NCBI RefSeq assembly: GCF_026625605.1
Contig: NZ_CP113054.1
Span: forward strand, 1,240,001-1,304,000
Source of the DNA: Luteolibacter sp. SL250
GTDB taxonomy: Bacteria > Verrucomicrobiota > Verrucomicrobiia > Verrucomicrobiales > Akkermansiaceae
DNA: 64,000 nucleotides
Direction of reading: 5' to 3'
The stretch's first letter is position 1, and each line of letters begins with the position of its first letter. Shown here in pieces: positions 8,286-17,438 of this stretch. The position numbers and the translations under genes are program-made. The notes under the pieces were generated by a model, which was not told the DNA's origin, did no database searches, and saw only the letters and a program-made list of their open reading frames with translations.

Positions 8286-9620
8286 TCAGAGAGACGCCGC
8301 CTCGTACTCCTTCGGCGGGTGCATGATGATGCGCGCCTCCGGGGTGTTCTTGAGGTAGGCAGTGGCCCAGCCCAGCAGCACGGCCAGCTTGTTGCGGAAG
8401 CCGATGAGGAAGAGGATGTGGATGAAAAGCCACGCCATCCAGGCGATGAAGCCCTGCAGGCGCAGCGCCTTGCCGGCCTTCACCACGGCGTGGTTTTTTC
8501 CGATGATGGCCATCATCCCTTTGTCCCAGTAGCGGAAGGTCGGACGCAGGTCGTGCTTGCGGTCGGCGAAGCGGCCTTTCTCCAGCCTCAGTTCCTCCTT
8601 GAGGACCCTGGCGATGTGACGGCCCATCTGCGAGGCGGCGGGAGCCACACCCGGGACGACTTTCCCTTCGTTGTCCTTCATCGCCACGAGATCTCCGGCG
8701 ACGAAGATCTCGGGATGTCCGGGGACCGAAAGGTCCGGGTTCGGGGTGATGCGACCGCCGCGGTCGGTCTCGACCCCCAGCGCTTTCGTCAGCGGGTTGG
8801 CGGCGACTCCGGCCGCCCAGATGATGGCCGCGGCTTCGAGGTTGGTGCTGTCCCCGAACTCCAGGACGCCCGGGCGGATGTCGGTGACCTTCGTCTCCGT
8901 GCGGACCTCCACACCGATCGACTCCAAGTGGCGGCGGGCGTAGTCGCGCTGGTTGGCGTCGTAGGGTTCCAGCAGGTTCTTGAAGCCCTCGATCAGGATG
9001 ATCCGGAGTTTCGAGGTGTCGATCCGGCGGAAGTTCGACTTCAGCGAGCGGTGGACCAGGTCCGCGAAGGCACCCGCGAGTTCGACCCCGGTCGGGCCGC
9101 CGCCGACGATGGCGACGGTCATCAGCTTCGTCCGCTCGCTTTCGCTGGTCGTCAGTTCCGCCCGCTCCAGGTTCGAGAGGACCTTGCGGCGGATGGCCTG
9201 CGCGTCCGCCAGTGATTTCAGGCCCAGGGTGTAGTCCGCCCAGTGGTCGTTGCCGAAGTAACCGGTCCGGGCGCCGGCTGCGAGCAGCAAGTAGTCATAC
9301 TCGTAACGGTGGCCCGATTTTCCGCTGGCCGCGCGGGTGGCGGTGTCGATCCCGGTAATCTCGTCCATCAGGACGGTCACGTTTTTCGCTTTCGCCAGTA
9401 CCTGGCGGATCGAGCGGGCAATGTCCGGCCCGGTCAGCGAGGCGGTTGCCACCTGGTAGAGAAGGGGCTGGAAAAGATGGTGGTTTGTCCGGTCCACCAA
9501 CGTGACGTCAAACCGGTCGTCGTTGGAGAGGGTCAGGGCGCATTCGAGTCCGGCGAATCCTCCGCCGATGATGAGAACCTTACGCTTTTGATTACCTTCA
9601 GTGACACCGTGGGTGGGCAT
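8286..9620 (-). CDS. ndh: type II NADH dehydrogenase (NDH-2), FAD-dependent
   Basis: 444 aa from ATG 9620; the frame continues to a TTG 27 bases upstream. The FAD-binding Rossmann motif is VLIIGGGFAGLE, the second (NADH) motif is VAIVGGGPTGVELAGAFADL, and the late FAD motif is EIFVAGDLV followed by GVAPAASQMG, where a quinone-proximal AQ-like segment is usual. The C-terminal 60 residues contain a hydrophobic stretch (FIAWMAWLFIHILFLIGF) that attaches the enzyme to the membrane. It oxidises NADH and passes electrons to menaquinone without pumping protons. The polyprenyl diphosphate synthase just upstream on the same strand and MenD at 38 kb fit a menaquinone-based chain. Confidence 0.93.
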   Translation of the reverse strand: MPTHGVTEGNQKRKVLIIGGGFAGLECALTLSNDDRFDVTLVDRTNHHLFQPLLYQVATASLTGPDIARSIRQVLAKAKNVTVLMDEITGIDTATRAASGKSGHRYEYDYLLLAAGARTGYFGNDHWADYTLGLKSLADAQAIRRKVLSNLERAELTTSESERTKLMTVAIVGGGPTGVELAGAFADLVHRSLKSNFRRIDTSKLRIILIEGFKNLLEPYDANQRDYARRHLESIGVEVRTETKVTDIRPGVLEFGDSTNLEAAAIIWAAGVAANPLTKALGVETDRGGRITPNPDLSVPGHPEIFVAGDLVAMKDNEGKVVPGVAPAASQMGRHIARVLKEELRLEKGRFADRKHDLRPTFRYWDKGMMAIIGKNHAVVKAGKALRLQGFIAWMAWLFIHILFLIGFRNKLAVLLGWATAYLKNTPEARIIMHPPKEYEAASL

Positions 9621-9727
9621 GCCCGGAGTATGACATCTCCCTGCCAAGGTGGCAATGCGAGCTTGTGAAAATTTTCACAAGCTCATATTGGATTGGTTAT
9701 CAACAATTAGCCAAAATTCTCAGGAAA

Positions 9728-10735
9728 TCACTTCCTGCATTTTTCCAGCAGGCTGCCAAGGAAATGCGTGATCTGGACGAGAGCGTCCGAGTGAACGGAT
9801 GCGCCGAGGGTGGCCACATCCGCGCGGCACTGGTCCAGCAGCTTCAGGGCGGTGTCCACGGCACTTTCGATGGCTCCTTCGTATTCGGCGATGCCGACGA
9901 GGACGGGGAGATCGAGATCTTCCTGGGCCAGGATGCGCTTGTTCAGTTTGGTGCGCTGCGCTTCGGAGGAATTTTCCAGCAGGTTCAGGATGGGGAGGGT
10001 GAGTTTTCCCTTCGCCAGATCGGTGCGCAGGGTCTTGCCGACCACTTCCTCTGACCCCACGAGGTCGAGGCAGTCATCATAGATCTGGTAGGCGGTCCCC
10101 AGCTTCATGCCATAGCTGTAGAGGTGGGCCTCGGTTTCCTCGCTCACACCGGAAAGCCGCCCGGCCAGACCGGTGGCGGCGGCGAAAAGGGCGCCGGTCT
10201 TCATCTCAATGATGCGGAAATAGTCCGGCTTGGAGAGTGAAAGGTCGAAGCGCCGCTGGGTCTGGATGATTTCCCCCTGGCAGACCTCACGGGCGGCGAG
10301 GCCGACCTTGCGGCAGACGTCGATGCTGTCGAAGTCCGTGGCGAGGGTCAGCGCGTGGGAGAAAAGGGCGTCGCCGAGCAGGACGGAGAGTGCGTTGCCC
10401 CACTTCGCGTTCGCGGTGGGCACCATGCGGCGGGTGTTCGCCCCGTCCATGATGTCGTCGTGCACCAGCGTCGCCATGTGGATGAGTTCCAGGATGACGC
10501 CCAGTTTCAGGTGGTCGTCGGACACTTCCCCGACGGCGCCGCCCGCCAGGATGGACAGGGCGGGGCGGATCCTCTTGCCGGAGGTGTTGCACACGTAGGT
10601 GACGTAGGGTTCGACCGCCGGGTCGAAGGCCCTGACTTGCTCGCGGATCGCGGCTTCCACCTTCTCCAACTGCGGACGGACGAGTTCGAAGGGGAAGAGA
10701 TCGCTGCGGGCTGGAGTGGGATTGCTGGCTGCCAT
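9728..10735 (-). CDS. long-chain trans-polyprenyl diphosphate synthase (IspB/HepT type)
   Basis: 335 aa from ATG 10735 (MAASNPTPARSDLFPFELV). Both aspartate-rich motifs of the family are present: LVHDDIMD with the following NTRR (first, allylic substrate) and YQIYDDCLD (second). The GKRIRP segment that binds isopentenyl diphosphate lies near residue 60. The enzyme extends an allylic diphosphate with several isopentenyl units; the chain length (C35-C45) cannot be read from the sequence, and the product is most likely the side chain of menaquinone. It precedes NDH-2 on the same strand, 107 bases away, and is divergent from the DUF1080 gene. Confidence 0.92.
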   Translation of the reverse strand: MAASNPTPARSDLFPFELVRPQLEKVEAAIREQVRAFDPAVEPYVTYVCNTSGKRIRPALSILAGGAVGEVSDDHLKLGVILELIHMATLVHDDIMDGANTRRMVPTANAKWGNALSVLLGDALFSHALTLATDFDSIDVCRKVGLAAREVCQGEIIQTQRRFDLSLSKPDYFRIIEMKTGALFAAATGLAGRLSGVSEETEAHLYSYGMKLGTAYQIYDDCLDLVGSEEVVGKTLRTDLAKGKLTLPILNLLENSSEAQRTKLNKRILAQEDLDLPVLVGIAEYEGAIESAVDTALKLLDQCRADVATLGASVHSDALVQITHFLGSLLEKCRK

Positions 10736-10844
10736 GGGGCGGGAGAGGGCTCCGACAAGCATTCACAGTCCGGGATTTCCCGCAACCCGGATATTGCAGG
10801 AAGAGCTTGAAAGACCGGGCGGCGCATGGCGTTTTCAAGTTGTG

Positions 10845-11639
10845 ATGAAACTCAACCGATGGATGTTGGCCGGTATGATGACCGGAGCTGCAAATATGGC
10901 GATGGGCCAGATTCATGGCTACAAGGACACGGAAAAGCTCCCGGGCGTGCCTTGGGGTGTCCATGATCCGGACCGCCCGCAGCCCCGTGTGGTGGAGACC
11001 GCCGGAGCGGTGGTGGTGAAGCCACCGTCCGATGCGACCGTGCTTTTTGACGGGAAGAACCTCGACGCCTGGACCCAGAACGGCGGCCCAGCCCCGTGGG
11101 AGATCAAGGACGGCGTGATGGTGGTGGGCAAAAAGGACATCCAGACGAAGGAATCCTTCGGCGCGGTGCAGCTCCACTTCGAATGGCGCCTGCCGGCGGA
11201 CCGCAAGGTGGACGGCCAGAAGGGCGGCAACAGCGGTTTCTTCCTGATGGGCATGTATGAAGTGCAGGTCCTCCAGAGCAACAACAACCCGACCTATCCG
11301 GACGGCCAGGCGGGATCCCTCTACGGCCAGCTCCCGCCGCTGGTGAACGCCACCTCCCCGCAGGGTGAGTGGAACAGCTATGACGTCACCTTCGTGCCGC
11401 CGGTCTACAAGGATGGCAAGGTGGAGTCCCCGGCCCGCATCACCATCTTCCACAACGGCGTGGTGGTGCAGAATGGTGAGGCCTACCTGGGCACCACCCA
11501 GCACAAGAAACTCGCCTCCTATCCGGCCAAGCACCCGGAAACCGGCCCGATCCGCATCCAGGATCACAACGACCCGATGGAGTTCCGCAACATCTGGGTC
11601 CGCCCGCTCGGTCAGCGTGACCAGCCTGCGAAGCCCTGA
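10845..11639 (+). CDS. secreted DUF1080 (3-keto-disaccharide hydrolase-type) protein
   Basis: 264 aa from ATG 10845, signal peptide to about residue 21 (AANMAMGQ). The DUF1080 concanavalin-like domain starts at ATVLFDGKNLDAWTQNGG and contains the family pattern GNSGFFLMGMYEVQVLQS, then the PPLVNATSPQGEWNSYDV segment and the closing GPIRIQDHNDPMEFRNIWVRP. Some DUF1080 members hydrolyse 3-keto-glycosides; many in Verrucomicrobia are uncharacterised. Start chosen because the upstream extension overlaps the divergent promoter region and lacks a signal peptide. A perfect hairpin follows at 11692. Confidence 0.9.
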   Translation: MKLNRWMLAGMMTGAANMAMGQIHGYKDTEKLPGVPWGVHDPDRPQPRVVETAGAVVVKPPSDATVLFDGKNLDAWTQNGGPAPWEIKDGVMVVGKKDIQTKESFGAVQLHFEWRLPADRKVDGQKGGNSGFFLMGMYEVQVLQSNNNPTYPDGQAGSLYGQLPPLVNATSPQGEWNSYDVTFVPPVYKDGKVESPARITIFHNGVVVQNGEAYLGTTQHKKLASYPAKHPETGPIRIQDHNDPMEFRNIWVRPLGQRDQPAKP

Positions 11640-11691
11640 TGGCTTTTTCCCATCCGGGGAACGCTTCCGTTTCTATCAGCAGTTAGATAAC

Positions 11692-11721
11692 AAGGGGATC
11701 GGACCCGTTCCGATCCCCTTT
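11692..11721 (+). terminator. strong hairpin after the DUF1080 gene
   Basis: AAGGGGATCGGA at 11692-11703 pairs perfectly with TCCGATCCCCTT at 11709-11720 around a five-base loop. Only three T residues close the 3' side, so it is a less certain intrinsic terminator; it could equally be a 5' structure for the lipoprotein gene that starts at 11794. Confidence 0.55.
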
Positions 11722-11793
11722 GTCGTGGAGGGTTGCCTGATTCGTTTTGAATCCTCCTTGATTGGAGAAAAGGGTGGCATAGACTCCGGGGAA

Positions 11794-14139
11794 ATGAAAA
11801 CGCGTTTGAAATGGATCGTCGTTCCCGCTTTCGCCCTGGGTCTGGGAGCCTGCAAAAAGGAAGCAGCCCCTTCCACGACGGATACCCCCGCCGAGCAGAA
11901 GGGCGTCGTTGAGAAGGCGGTCGAGAAGGTGAAGGACGCGGTCGCGGAGGTGATCCCGCAGAAAGCGGCATCCCCCGAGGAGCGCGCGGCCAAGCTCGGC
12001 TTCGTCAAGCATCTGCCGAAGAACACCGAGTCCCTCTTCACCGTCTATGGAGCCGCCAAGACCGCGGAGAAAGCGAAGGCGCTCAAGCTCTGGAAACTGA
12101 TCGAGGATGAAATGGGAACCGAAGTGCTGCCCGACGGGGCCGCTGAGCCTCCTCTCGAAGGTGCCGCCGCTCCGGCGGAGGGCGCCACGGATGCCGCCGC
12201 CGTACCTGCCACCGAGGCGGGTGTCGCGGCCACCCCGACGCCAGCCCCGGAGGAGGCCGCTGCGGAGCCGGCCGCATTCGACCCGAAGGCACTTTGGGCG
12301 GATGAAGTCACCATCGCACTCGGAGGAGGCAGCGGGGAGCAGCTCGGCCATCTTCTCCATCTTTACCGCCGTTTCAGCTACTTCCAGATGCGGCAGACCA
12401 CAAAGGCCCTACTGGCCCAGGCAAAGAGCGCGGAGGCTGATGTGGATGCGGATGCCATGGCCGCCGACTACATGCAGCTCGTCGTCGATCTGCTGAATGA
12501 TCCGGAAGGGGGAGTGGGCACGCTGGAAAAGGTGGCGTTCCCATCCATCTACCTTGCAAGCAAAGTGGATGCCGCGAACCGTCAGAAGGCCGCGGAGGAG
12601 ATCGCCTCATCCCTCGGGATCGTCGGCAGCCTTTCCGAGTTCGCCGAGCCGGTGGAAGTCGAGAAGGCGGGCGCGAAGTTCTCCGGCTACAAGCTGAAAG
12701 GCGCCAAGCTGGCCGAAGTGATGCAGGGCGAGCGCGCAAGTCTGGAGGAAACCATCGAGGCTGAGAAGCTGGACCGGCTTTTCGCCTCCATCGCCAAGAA
12801 AGACATCGTGATCCTCACCGGCACCATCGGCGAATACGTGGTGCTGTTCCTGGGCGGCTCGGAAAGCCAGTTCGAACTGGCGGCGGATGCGAAGGACTCG
12901 CTGGCCGCGGCTGATTCGCTGAAGTTCGCGGATGAGTATCTTTCGAAGGACCTGATGGCGCTGGCCTACGGCGCGAAGGATTCCCTGAAGACCCTCATGG
13001 ACAATGCGTCCGGCCTTGCCGATACGGCGAAGGGCATCCGCGACGGCATCACCGGTGACGGGGGGCTGGGGGATACCCGTGAGATCGAATCCCTCATCCA
13101 GGTGGTGGTGGAGCGTGAAGAGGCGCTCCGCAAACTTTCCCGCGTGGATGACAGCGGCACCGTCGCCTTCTATGAAGATGGCCTCAAGGTCGAATCCTCC
13201 GGTGGTGTGGACCAGGGTGCCCTGGACTGGAAGGCTGAGCCCAAGCTCTCCCATCTCGGTGACTCGGCGGATGTGGTGCTGTTCGCCAACGCGACGATGG
13301 ATGCCAGCTATGACAAGGCATCGACGGAGTTCGTGGAGGCCATTTTCGAAACCGCCTATGCCATCACCCAGAAAGTCGCCCAACTGCCGGGTGAAAATCC
13401 GGACCTGGCCCCGTTCAAGGGCGGCTTCAAGATGTTCGACGAGAACTTCCGCACGGACGCGCTCGGCATCTGGAGTGCGGTGAAGGGGGATTTCGCCGAG
13501 GGCCTCGGCCATGAGAGCGCGTTTGTCGTGGACTTCAAAGGGACCGTCCCGGCGATTCCCGGCATCCCGCAGGCCGTCGTGGACCAAGGGAAATTCCCGC
13601 GCGTTTCCGTGATCACCCCGGTGGTGGACCGTGCGAAGGTCGCCTCCTCATGGGACAAGATCAACCAGAGTGCCACCAGCATCCTGGCGAAGGTCAATGA
13701 GATGAGCGGCTCGGAGTTCCCGATGCAGAAGCCGATGAGTTCCGAGAAAAACGGAATGACCACCTGGTTCTTCTCCATGCCGTTCTTCAACGATGACTTC
13801 CTGCCTTCCGTCACCGTCGGGGACAAATGGTTCGTCGCCTCCACTTCCAAGAACCACGCGCTGGACCTCGCCGCGCAGGCGGAGAAGGGCGGGTCGGACA
13901 AGAAGGGCCTCGTCCTGAAGGCGAACTTCGTGGCCATGCAGTCCTACGCCCGTGAGATGCAGAAGGTGTTGGATGCGAATGCGGACGCCATCCTCGCGGG
14001 CAACGCCGCCGAATATCAGGACAACAAGGAGGACATCACCCGGGCGATCGACGCGCTGGATGACTTCGACTCCCTGACCGTCCGCAGCAACCGCGATGGC
14101 GATGTGGTCCGCACCAGCGTCCACTTCAAGACCCGTTGA
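11794..14139 (+). CDS. large hypothetical lipoprotein, 781 aa
   Basis: Starts MKTRLKWIVVPAFALGLGAC: a signal peptide with a lipobox ending LGAC, so Cys20 would be lipid-modified and the protein membrane-anchored. Upstream frame to 11365 belongs to the shadow of DUF1080. After about 100 residues there is an Ala/Pro/Glu-rich linker (about 115-170), then roughly 600 residues of mixed alpha/beta sequence without transmembrane segments or a family I recognise. Repeated GAKDS, AEKGGSDKKG and similar elements suggest an internally duplicated fold but I cannot define a repeat unit. Lys-rich and well conserved in codon use, so it is a real gene. Function unknown. Confidence 0.85.
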   Translation: MKTRLKWIVVPAFALGLGACKKEAAPSTTDTPAEQKGVVEKAVEKVKDAVAEVIPQKAASPEERAAKLGFVKHLPKNTESLFTVYGAAKTAEKAKALKLWKLIEDEMGTEVLPDGAAEPPLEGAAAPAEGATDAAAVPATEAGVAATPTPAPEEAAAEPAAFDPKALWADEVTIALGGGSGEQLGHLLHLYRRFSYFQMRQTTKALLAQAKSAEADVDADAMAADYMQLVVDLLNDPEGGVGTLEKVAFPSIYLASKVDAANRQKAAEEIASSLGIVGSLSEFAEPVEVEKAGAKFSGYKLKGAKLAEVMQGERASLEETIEAEKLDRLFASIAKKDIVILTGTIGEYVVLFLGGSESQFELAADAKDSLAAADSLKFADEYLSKDLMALAYGAKDSLKTLMDNASGLADTAKGIRDGITGDGGLGDTREIESLIQVVVEREEALRKLSRVDDSGTVAFYEDGLKVESSGGVDQGALDWKAEPKLSHLGDSADVVLFANATMDASYDKASTEFVEAIFETAYAITQKVAQLPGENPDLAPFKGGFKMFDENFRTDALGIWSAVKGDFAEGLGHESAFVVDFKGTVPAIPGIPQAVVDQGKFPRVSVITPVVDRAKVASSWDKINQSATSILAKVNEMSGSEFPMQKPMSSEKNGMTTWFFSMPFFNDDFLPSVTVGDKWFVASTSKNHALDLAAQAEKGGSDKKGLVLKANFVAMQSYAREMQKVLDANADAILAGNAAEYQDNKEDITRAIDALDDFDSLTVRSNRDGDVVRTSVHFKTR

Positions 14140-14165
14140 ACGGAAATCCGTCGAGCCACCTCCCG

Positions 14166-14870
14166 ATGAAGTGTGATCCGATCGCCGTGGTCAGGTCATG
14201 CTTCGCCGGGAAGTTCGGAGTGCCCCGCCAGCCGGGGCTGTCGCCCGCCGCCTGGGGGGAGTTGATTTTCCATGAACGCTACCGCAGCCGGGAAGCGGTG
14301 CGGGGGCTGGAAGGCTTTTCCCACCTGTGGCTGATCTTCGGCTTCCACCAGACCGTGGAGGAAGGCTGGCGTCCCACCGTCCGTCCTCCGCGTCTCGGTG
14401 GGGATGAGCGGGTGGGCGTGTTCGCCAGCCGCTCCACCTACCGACCGAACGGGCTGGGTCTCTCCGCCGTCCGGCTGGAGGGCATCGATCTGGAGCATCC
14501 GGAAGGACCGGTCCTCAGGCTGGGTGGGGTTGATCTGGTGGATGGGACACCCGTTTTCGACATCAAGCCGTACCTCGCCTATTCCGACTCCATCCCGGAT
14601 GCGGTGTCCGGATATGCTCCGGAAAAGCCGGAGCTGCTCACCGTGGTGGTGGATGCGCAGGCGGAGGCCGCATTTGCCGTCATCCCGGAAAGATCGAAGG
14701 CGGTCATCGCCGAGGTGCTTGCCCTGGACCCCAGACCGGCGGTGAGGAAAGAGGAAGGGCGCGCCCATGGTGCCACGCTGTGCGGCATGAACGTGCGGTT
14801 CCAGGTCGTGGACGGCGTTTGCAGGATTCTGGAAATCAAACCGGAAATGGGTTCGGGGTTGAATGATTAA
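14166..14870 (+). CDS. trmO: tRNA (N6-threonylcarbamoyladenosine-37-N6)-methyltransferase, TrmO/TsaA family
   Basis: 234 aa from ATG 14166; an earlier TTG overlaps the preceding stop. The YaeB/TsaA core has the expected elements: IAVVRSCFAGKFGVPRQPGL at the start, LEGFSHLWLIFGFH, VGVFASRSTYRPNGLGLS and VDLVDGTPVFDIKPYLAYSD. The C-terminal part (about 175-234) is the small extra domain of the long proteobacterial-type proteins. The enzyme methylates t6A at position 37 of ANN-decoding tRNAs, using S-adenosylmethionine bound in a beta-barrel. It follows the lipoprotein by 26 bases, but there is no functional link to its neighbours. Confidence 0.92.
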   Translation: MKCDPIAVVRSCFAGKFGVPRQPGLSPAAWGELIFHERYRSREAVRGLEGFSHLWLIFGFHQTVEEGWRPTVRPPRLGGDERVGVFASRSTYRPNGLGLSAVRLEGIDLEHPEGPVLRLGGVDLVDGTPVFDIKPYLAYSDSIPDAVSGYAPEKPELLTVVVDAQAEAAFAVIPERSKAVIAEVLALDPRPAVRKEEGRAHGATLCGMNVRFQVVDGVCRILEIKPEMGSGLND

Positions 14871-14894
14871 GTTTTCCTGAGTAATCTCCGCGGC

Positions 14895-16448
14895 ATGTCC
14901 TGTTCCCGTCAGAGGCTGCTGGCTGTGGCATCCGCTCTCATGGTGGTCGTTGCGGTGCCATCCTGCCGGGACCGGAAGACCACCCTCAGCACGGACCTCC
15001 AGGATGCGGGTTTCCAGATGACGGACGCGGATTGGTTCAGGGCCTGCCAGGAGGACAACGTGGAGGTGATGAAGCGTTTCCTGGCCGGTGGCTTCTCAAA
15101 GGACGCCAGGGATGGAAATGGGAACACCGCGCTCCATGTGGCGGCTGTGGCGGGAGCTGAGAATGCGGCAAAGTACCTCCTCGACAAGGGCGTGCCGGTG
15201 GATGTCCGGGGGCAGACGGGCAGGACGCCGTTGATGGCGGCCGTGGTCGCCGACAAGCCGAAGATGGTGAAATGGCTGCTCCGCCAGGGGGCTGACCCGA
15301 AGCTGAAGGACGAGGAGAATTTCAAGGCGCTGATGCTCGCGGTGCGTGATGGCAGCGCGGGATCCGTTGCGGAGCTGGCATCATATGACCGTGAGGATCT
15401 GGACGCGGCCCTGCTGCTGGCATCCCTGCTGGGGAAAACGGCGGTCATCGACTCACTGACGAATTATGGAGCCTCCGTCTATGCCCGGATGGAGGATGAC
15501 GGACGGACGCCGCTGATGATCGCCGCGGAGAACGGCCACAAGGAGGCCGTGAACCTGCTGCTGGAGATCGGCGCAAGCCGCTACACCACGGATGAGCAGG
15601 GAAGGACCGCTGCCAATCTGGCGGAGGAGGCGGGCCATGCGGAGATTGTCGCGCTGATCAACCGGGAGCCGGCGCCGGCCGAGCTTGCCCTGGAGGCTCC
15701 GGAACAAATTTCGGCGGAGATGGATGAATTCGTCGCCGCGGCGGAAGGGGATGCCCCCCCGCAGTCAGGATACAGAGCGGCTCCGGGAGGTGATGCGGGC
15801 GTGGAGGCTCCGGGGGATCTGACGATTCCGGCTCCGGACAAACGTCCTTCCCGCCCGATCGACGGGGCGGTTCTGGGTGCCCGGCAGGGCGGTGGCGGTC
15901 TGGTGGTGGAGGGAAACCCTGGGGATGACGCGCCTGGATCCGCGGATGCGCGGACCAAGGTTTCCCGCCCGCCGGTCATCATGCGCCACTATCGTGAGAC
16001 CGATGTGCCGCTGGAAGTCGCCGGTGTCAGCGGGGACTCCGCCACACTGAGGGTCGCGGCGGGCAGCCGGAGGGAAATCACCGTGAAAGCGGGGCAGGAG
16101 ATTTCCGGAACCGGTGGCCTCTATGTCGTGCGCGTCAAACGCCGCATGGAGGAGAGCAAGGTCACCGACGGCCATCCCATGGAGATCGCCGTCGTGGAGG
16201 TCGAGGACCGCCGGTCCGGCCAGACCCGCGAGTGGATTTCCGGGCGGCCCTCCACCGCCCATGACCCCATCGCTTTGGTCGAGGATCCCGCAACGGGCGC
16301 GCGCTACACCGCCCGGCCCGGGCAGAAGTTCAAGTCCGCGGATGGCGGGGAATTTGTCGTCACGGATGTGCGGCCGAACCAGATCGTCATTGAGAGCCTG
16401 ACGGACGGATCGGTGGTCACCGTGCCGCTGGTAGGACCCCGCGGCTGA
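14895..16448 (+). CDS. ankyrin-repeat lipoprotein
   Basis: 517 aa. The N terminus has a lipoprotein signal (LMVVVAVPSC). Residues about 45-260 contain five to six ankyrin repeats, seen as DGNGNTALHVAAVAG, GQTGRTPLMAAVVAD, DEENFKALMLAVRDG, DDGRTPLMIAAENGH and EQGRTAANLAEEAGH. A low-complexity Pro/Gly/Ala linker (about 270-355) follows. The C-terminal 150 residues look like two related beta-rich units: the first contains SRREITVKAGQEISGTGGLY, the second GARYTARPGQKFKSADGGEF. Probably a periplasmic protein-protein interaction scaffold held in a membrane. The start is the only good ATG after the TrmO stop. Partner unknown. Confidence 0.88.
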   Translation: MSCSRQRLLAVASALMVVVAVPSCRDRKTTLSTDLQDAGFQMTDADWFRACQEDNVEVMKRFLAGGFSKDARDGNGNTALHVAAVAGAENAAKYLLDKGVPVDVRGQTGRTPLMAAVVADKPKMVKWLLRQGADPKLKDEENFKALMLAVRDGSAGSVAELASYDREDLDAALLLASLLGKTAVIDSLTNYGASVYARMEDDGRTPLMIAAENGHKEAVNLLLEIGASRYTTDEQGRTAANLAEEAGHAEIVALINREPAPAELALEAPEQISAEMDEFVAAAEGDAPPQSGYRAAPGGDAGVEAPGDLTIPAPDKRPSRPIDGAVLGARQGGGGLVVEGNPGDDAPGSADARTKVSRPPVIMRHYRETDVPLEVAGVSGDSATLRVAAGSRREITVKAGQEISGTGGLYVVRVKRRMEESKVTDGHPMEIAVVEVEDRRSGQTREWISGRPSTAHDPIALVEDPATGARYTARPGQKFKSADGGEFVVTDVRPNQIVIESLTDGSVVTVPLVGPRG

Positions 16449-16459
16449 ATTTTTCACAA

Positions 16460-16918
16460 ATGGATACCAACCTTGTCATCGATCACGGCGCGCCGGTGCG
16501 CCAGTTCTCCGTCATGCTGCCGAACCGGGCGGGCGCGTTCGCCGCGCTGGTCAAATTGCTGCGGACCTCCGCCATCGAGGTCATCGGTGTCAGCGTGCAG
16601 GACTCCCGGGATGCCACCATCGCCCGGATCGTCGTGTCGGACCCGGAGAGCTCCGAGCATATCTTCATGGAGAAGGGCATCCCCTACACCATGTGCGAGG
16701 TGGTCGTGATCGCCATGCGGGAATCCGGCCCCGGGCTGCTCCAGTGTCTGGACACCCTGATGGTGGCGGAGACCAACATCGATTTCGCCTACAGCCTCAT
16801 GCCCTCGCAGGACGGGCAGGCCCTGCTGGCCATGCACGTGGAGGACTATGAGTTCGCCATCTCCGTCCTGCACCAGAGCGGGTTCAAGCTGATGTACCAG
16901 GAAGACTTGAGCCGCTGA
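16460..16918 (+). CDS. tandem ACT-domain protein, probable regulatory
   Basis: 152 aa. The first ACT domain begins VRQFSVMLPNRAGAFAALVKLL, which has the typical pattern (strand, then Asn-Arg-x-Gly-x-hhhhh) that binds amino acids; a second, more diverged ACT-like half starts near residue 74 (CEVVVIAMRESGPGLLQCLDTL). There is no catalytic domain, so it is presumably a small-molecule-sensing regulator or an unattached regulatory subunit. It starts 11 bases after the ankyrin lipoprotein gene. Ligand and target are unknown. Confidence 0.82.
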   Translation: MDTNLVIDHGAPVRQFSVMLPNRAGAFAALVKLLRTSAIEVIGVSVQDSRDATIARIVVSDPESSEHIFMEKGIPYTMCEVVVIAMRESGPGLLQCLDTLMVAETNIDFAYSLMPSQDGQALLAMHVEDYEFAISVLHQSGFKLMYQEDLSR

Positions 16919-16928
16919 GGCGTGAAGG

Positions 16929-16968
16929 AAAAAAAACGCCCCCGCACACGGGATCGTGCGGAGGCGTT
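16929..16968 (-). terminator. intrinsic terminator of the azurin gene
   Basis: Read on the minus strand, AACGCCTCCGCAC pairs with GTGCGGGGGCGTT and is followed by a run of T (the A run at 16929-16936 on the plus strand). It lies between convergent genes and may serve both, but the T run fits the minus-strand azurin transcript. Confidence 0.85.
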
Positions 16969-17000
16969 GGAATTTGGAATCTGCGGGGTATCCCTGCGGA

Positions 17001-17438
17001 TCACTTCACGGTCAGGACGCCCTGCATGATGGCGAAGTGACCTGGGAAGGTGCAGATGTAAGGATACGCGCCCGGCTCGGTCGGGGTGAACTTGATCTCG
17101 TCCGACTGGCCGCCACCGAGCAGCTTGGTGTGGGCGACAACCGCCGCCTTGGACTCTTCATCCGTCGGCAGGTAGCCGTTGTCCTTGGCCGATGCGCACT
17201 TCGCGGCGAAGGCCGGCACGGAGGTGCCTGGCTTCAGGATGACCACGTTGTGACCCATGGCGACCACCGGAAGGGTGCCGATGTGCTTGAAGGAAAGGGT
17301 GACGCTCTCGCCTGCTTTTGCTTCGAGGGTCTTGGCATTGAACTGCATCTGGTCGTTGCCCGTAAGCTCAAGCTTGGTTTCCGCGAAGGCGGATGGGGCG
17401 GCGATCAGGGCAGCGAAGATCAATGAGAGTTTCTTCAT
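17001..17438 (-). CDS. azurin-like type I copper protein
   Basis: 145 aa with a signal peptide MKKLSLIFAALIAAPSAFAE, so periplasmic. The cupredoxin domain carries all blue-copper ligands: His in AMGHNVVI, then Cys, His and Met in ICTFPGHFAIMQG. The KLELTGNDQMQFN start and DNGYLPTDEESKAAVVAHTKLLGGG segment are typical of azurins in Proteobacteria and Verrucomicrobia. It would shuttle single electrons, for example to a cytochrome oxidase or peroxidase, but no redox partner is adjacent. ATG 17438 is chosen over an upstream TTG-type extension because it gives the signal peptide directly. Confidence 0.95.
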   Translation of the reverse strand: MKKLSLIFAALIAAPSAFAETKLELTGNDQMQFNAKTLEAKAGESVTLSFKHIGTLPVVAMGHNVVILKPGTSVPAFAAKCASAKDNGYLPTDEESKAAVVAHTKLLGGGQSDEIKFTPTEPGAYPYICTFPGHFAIMQGVLTVK

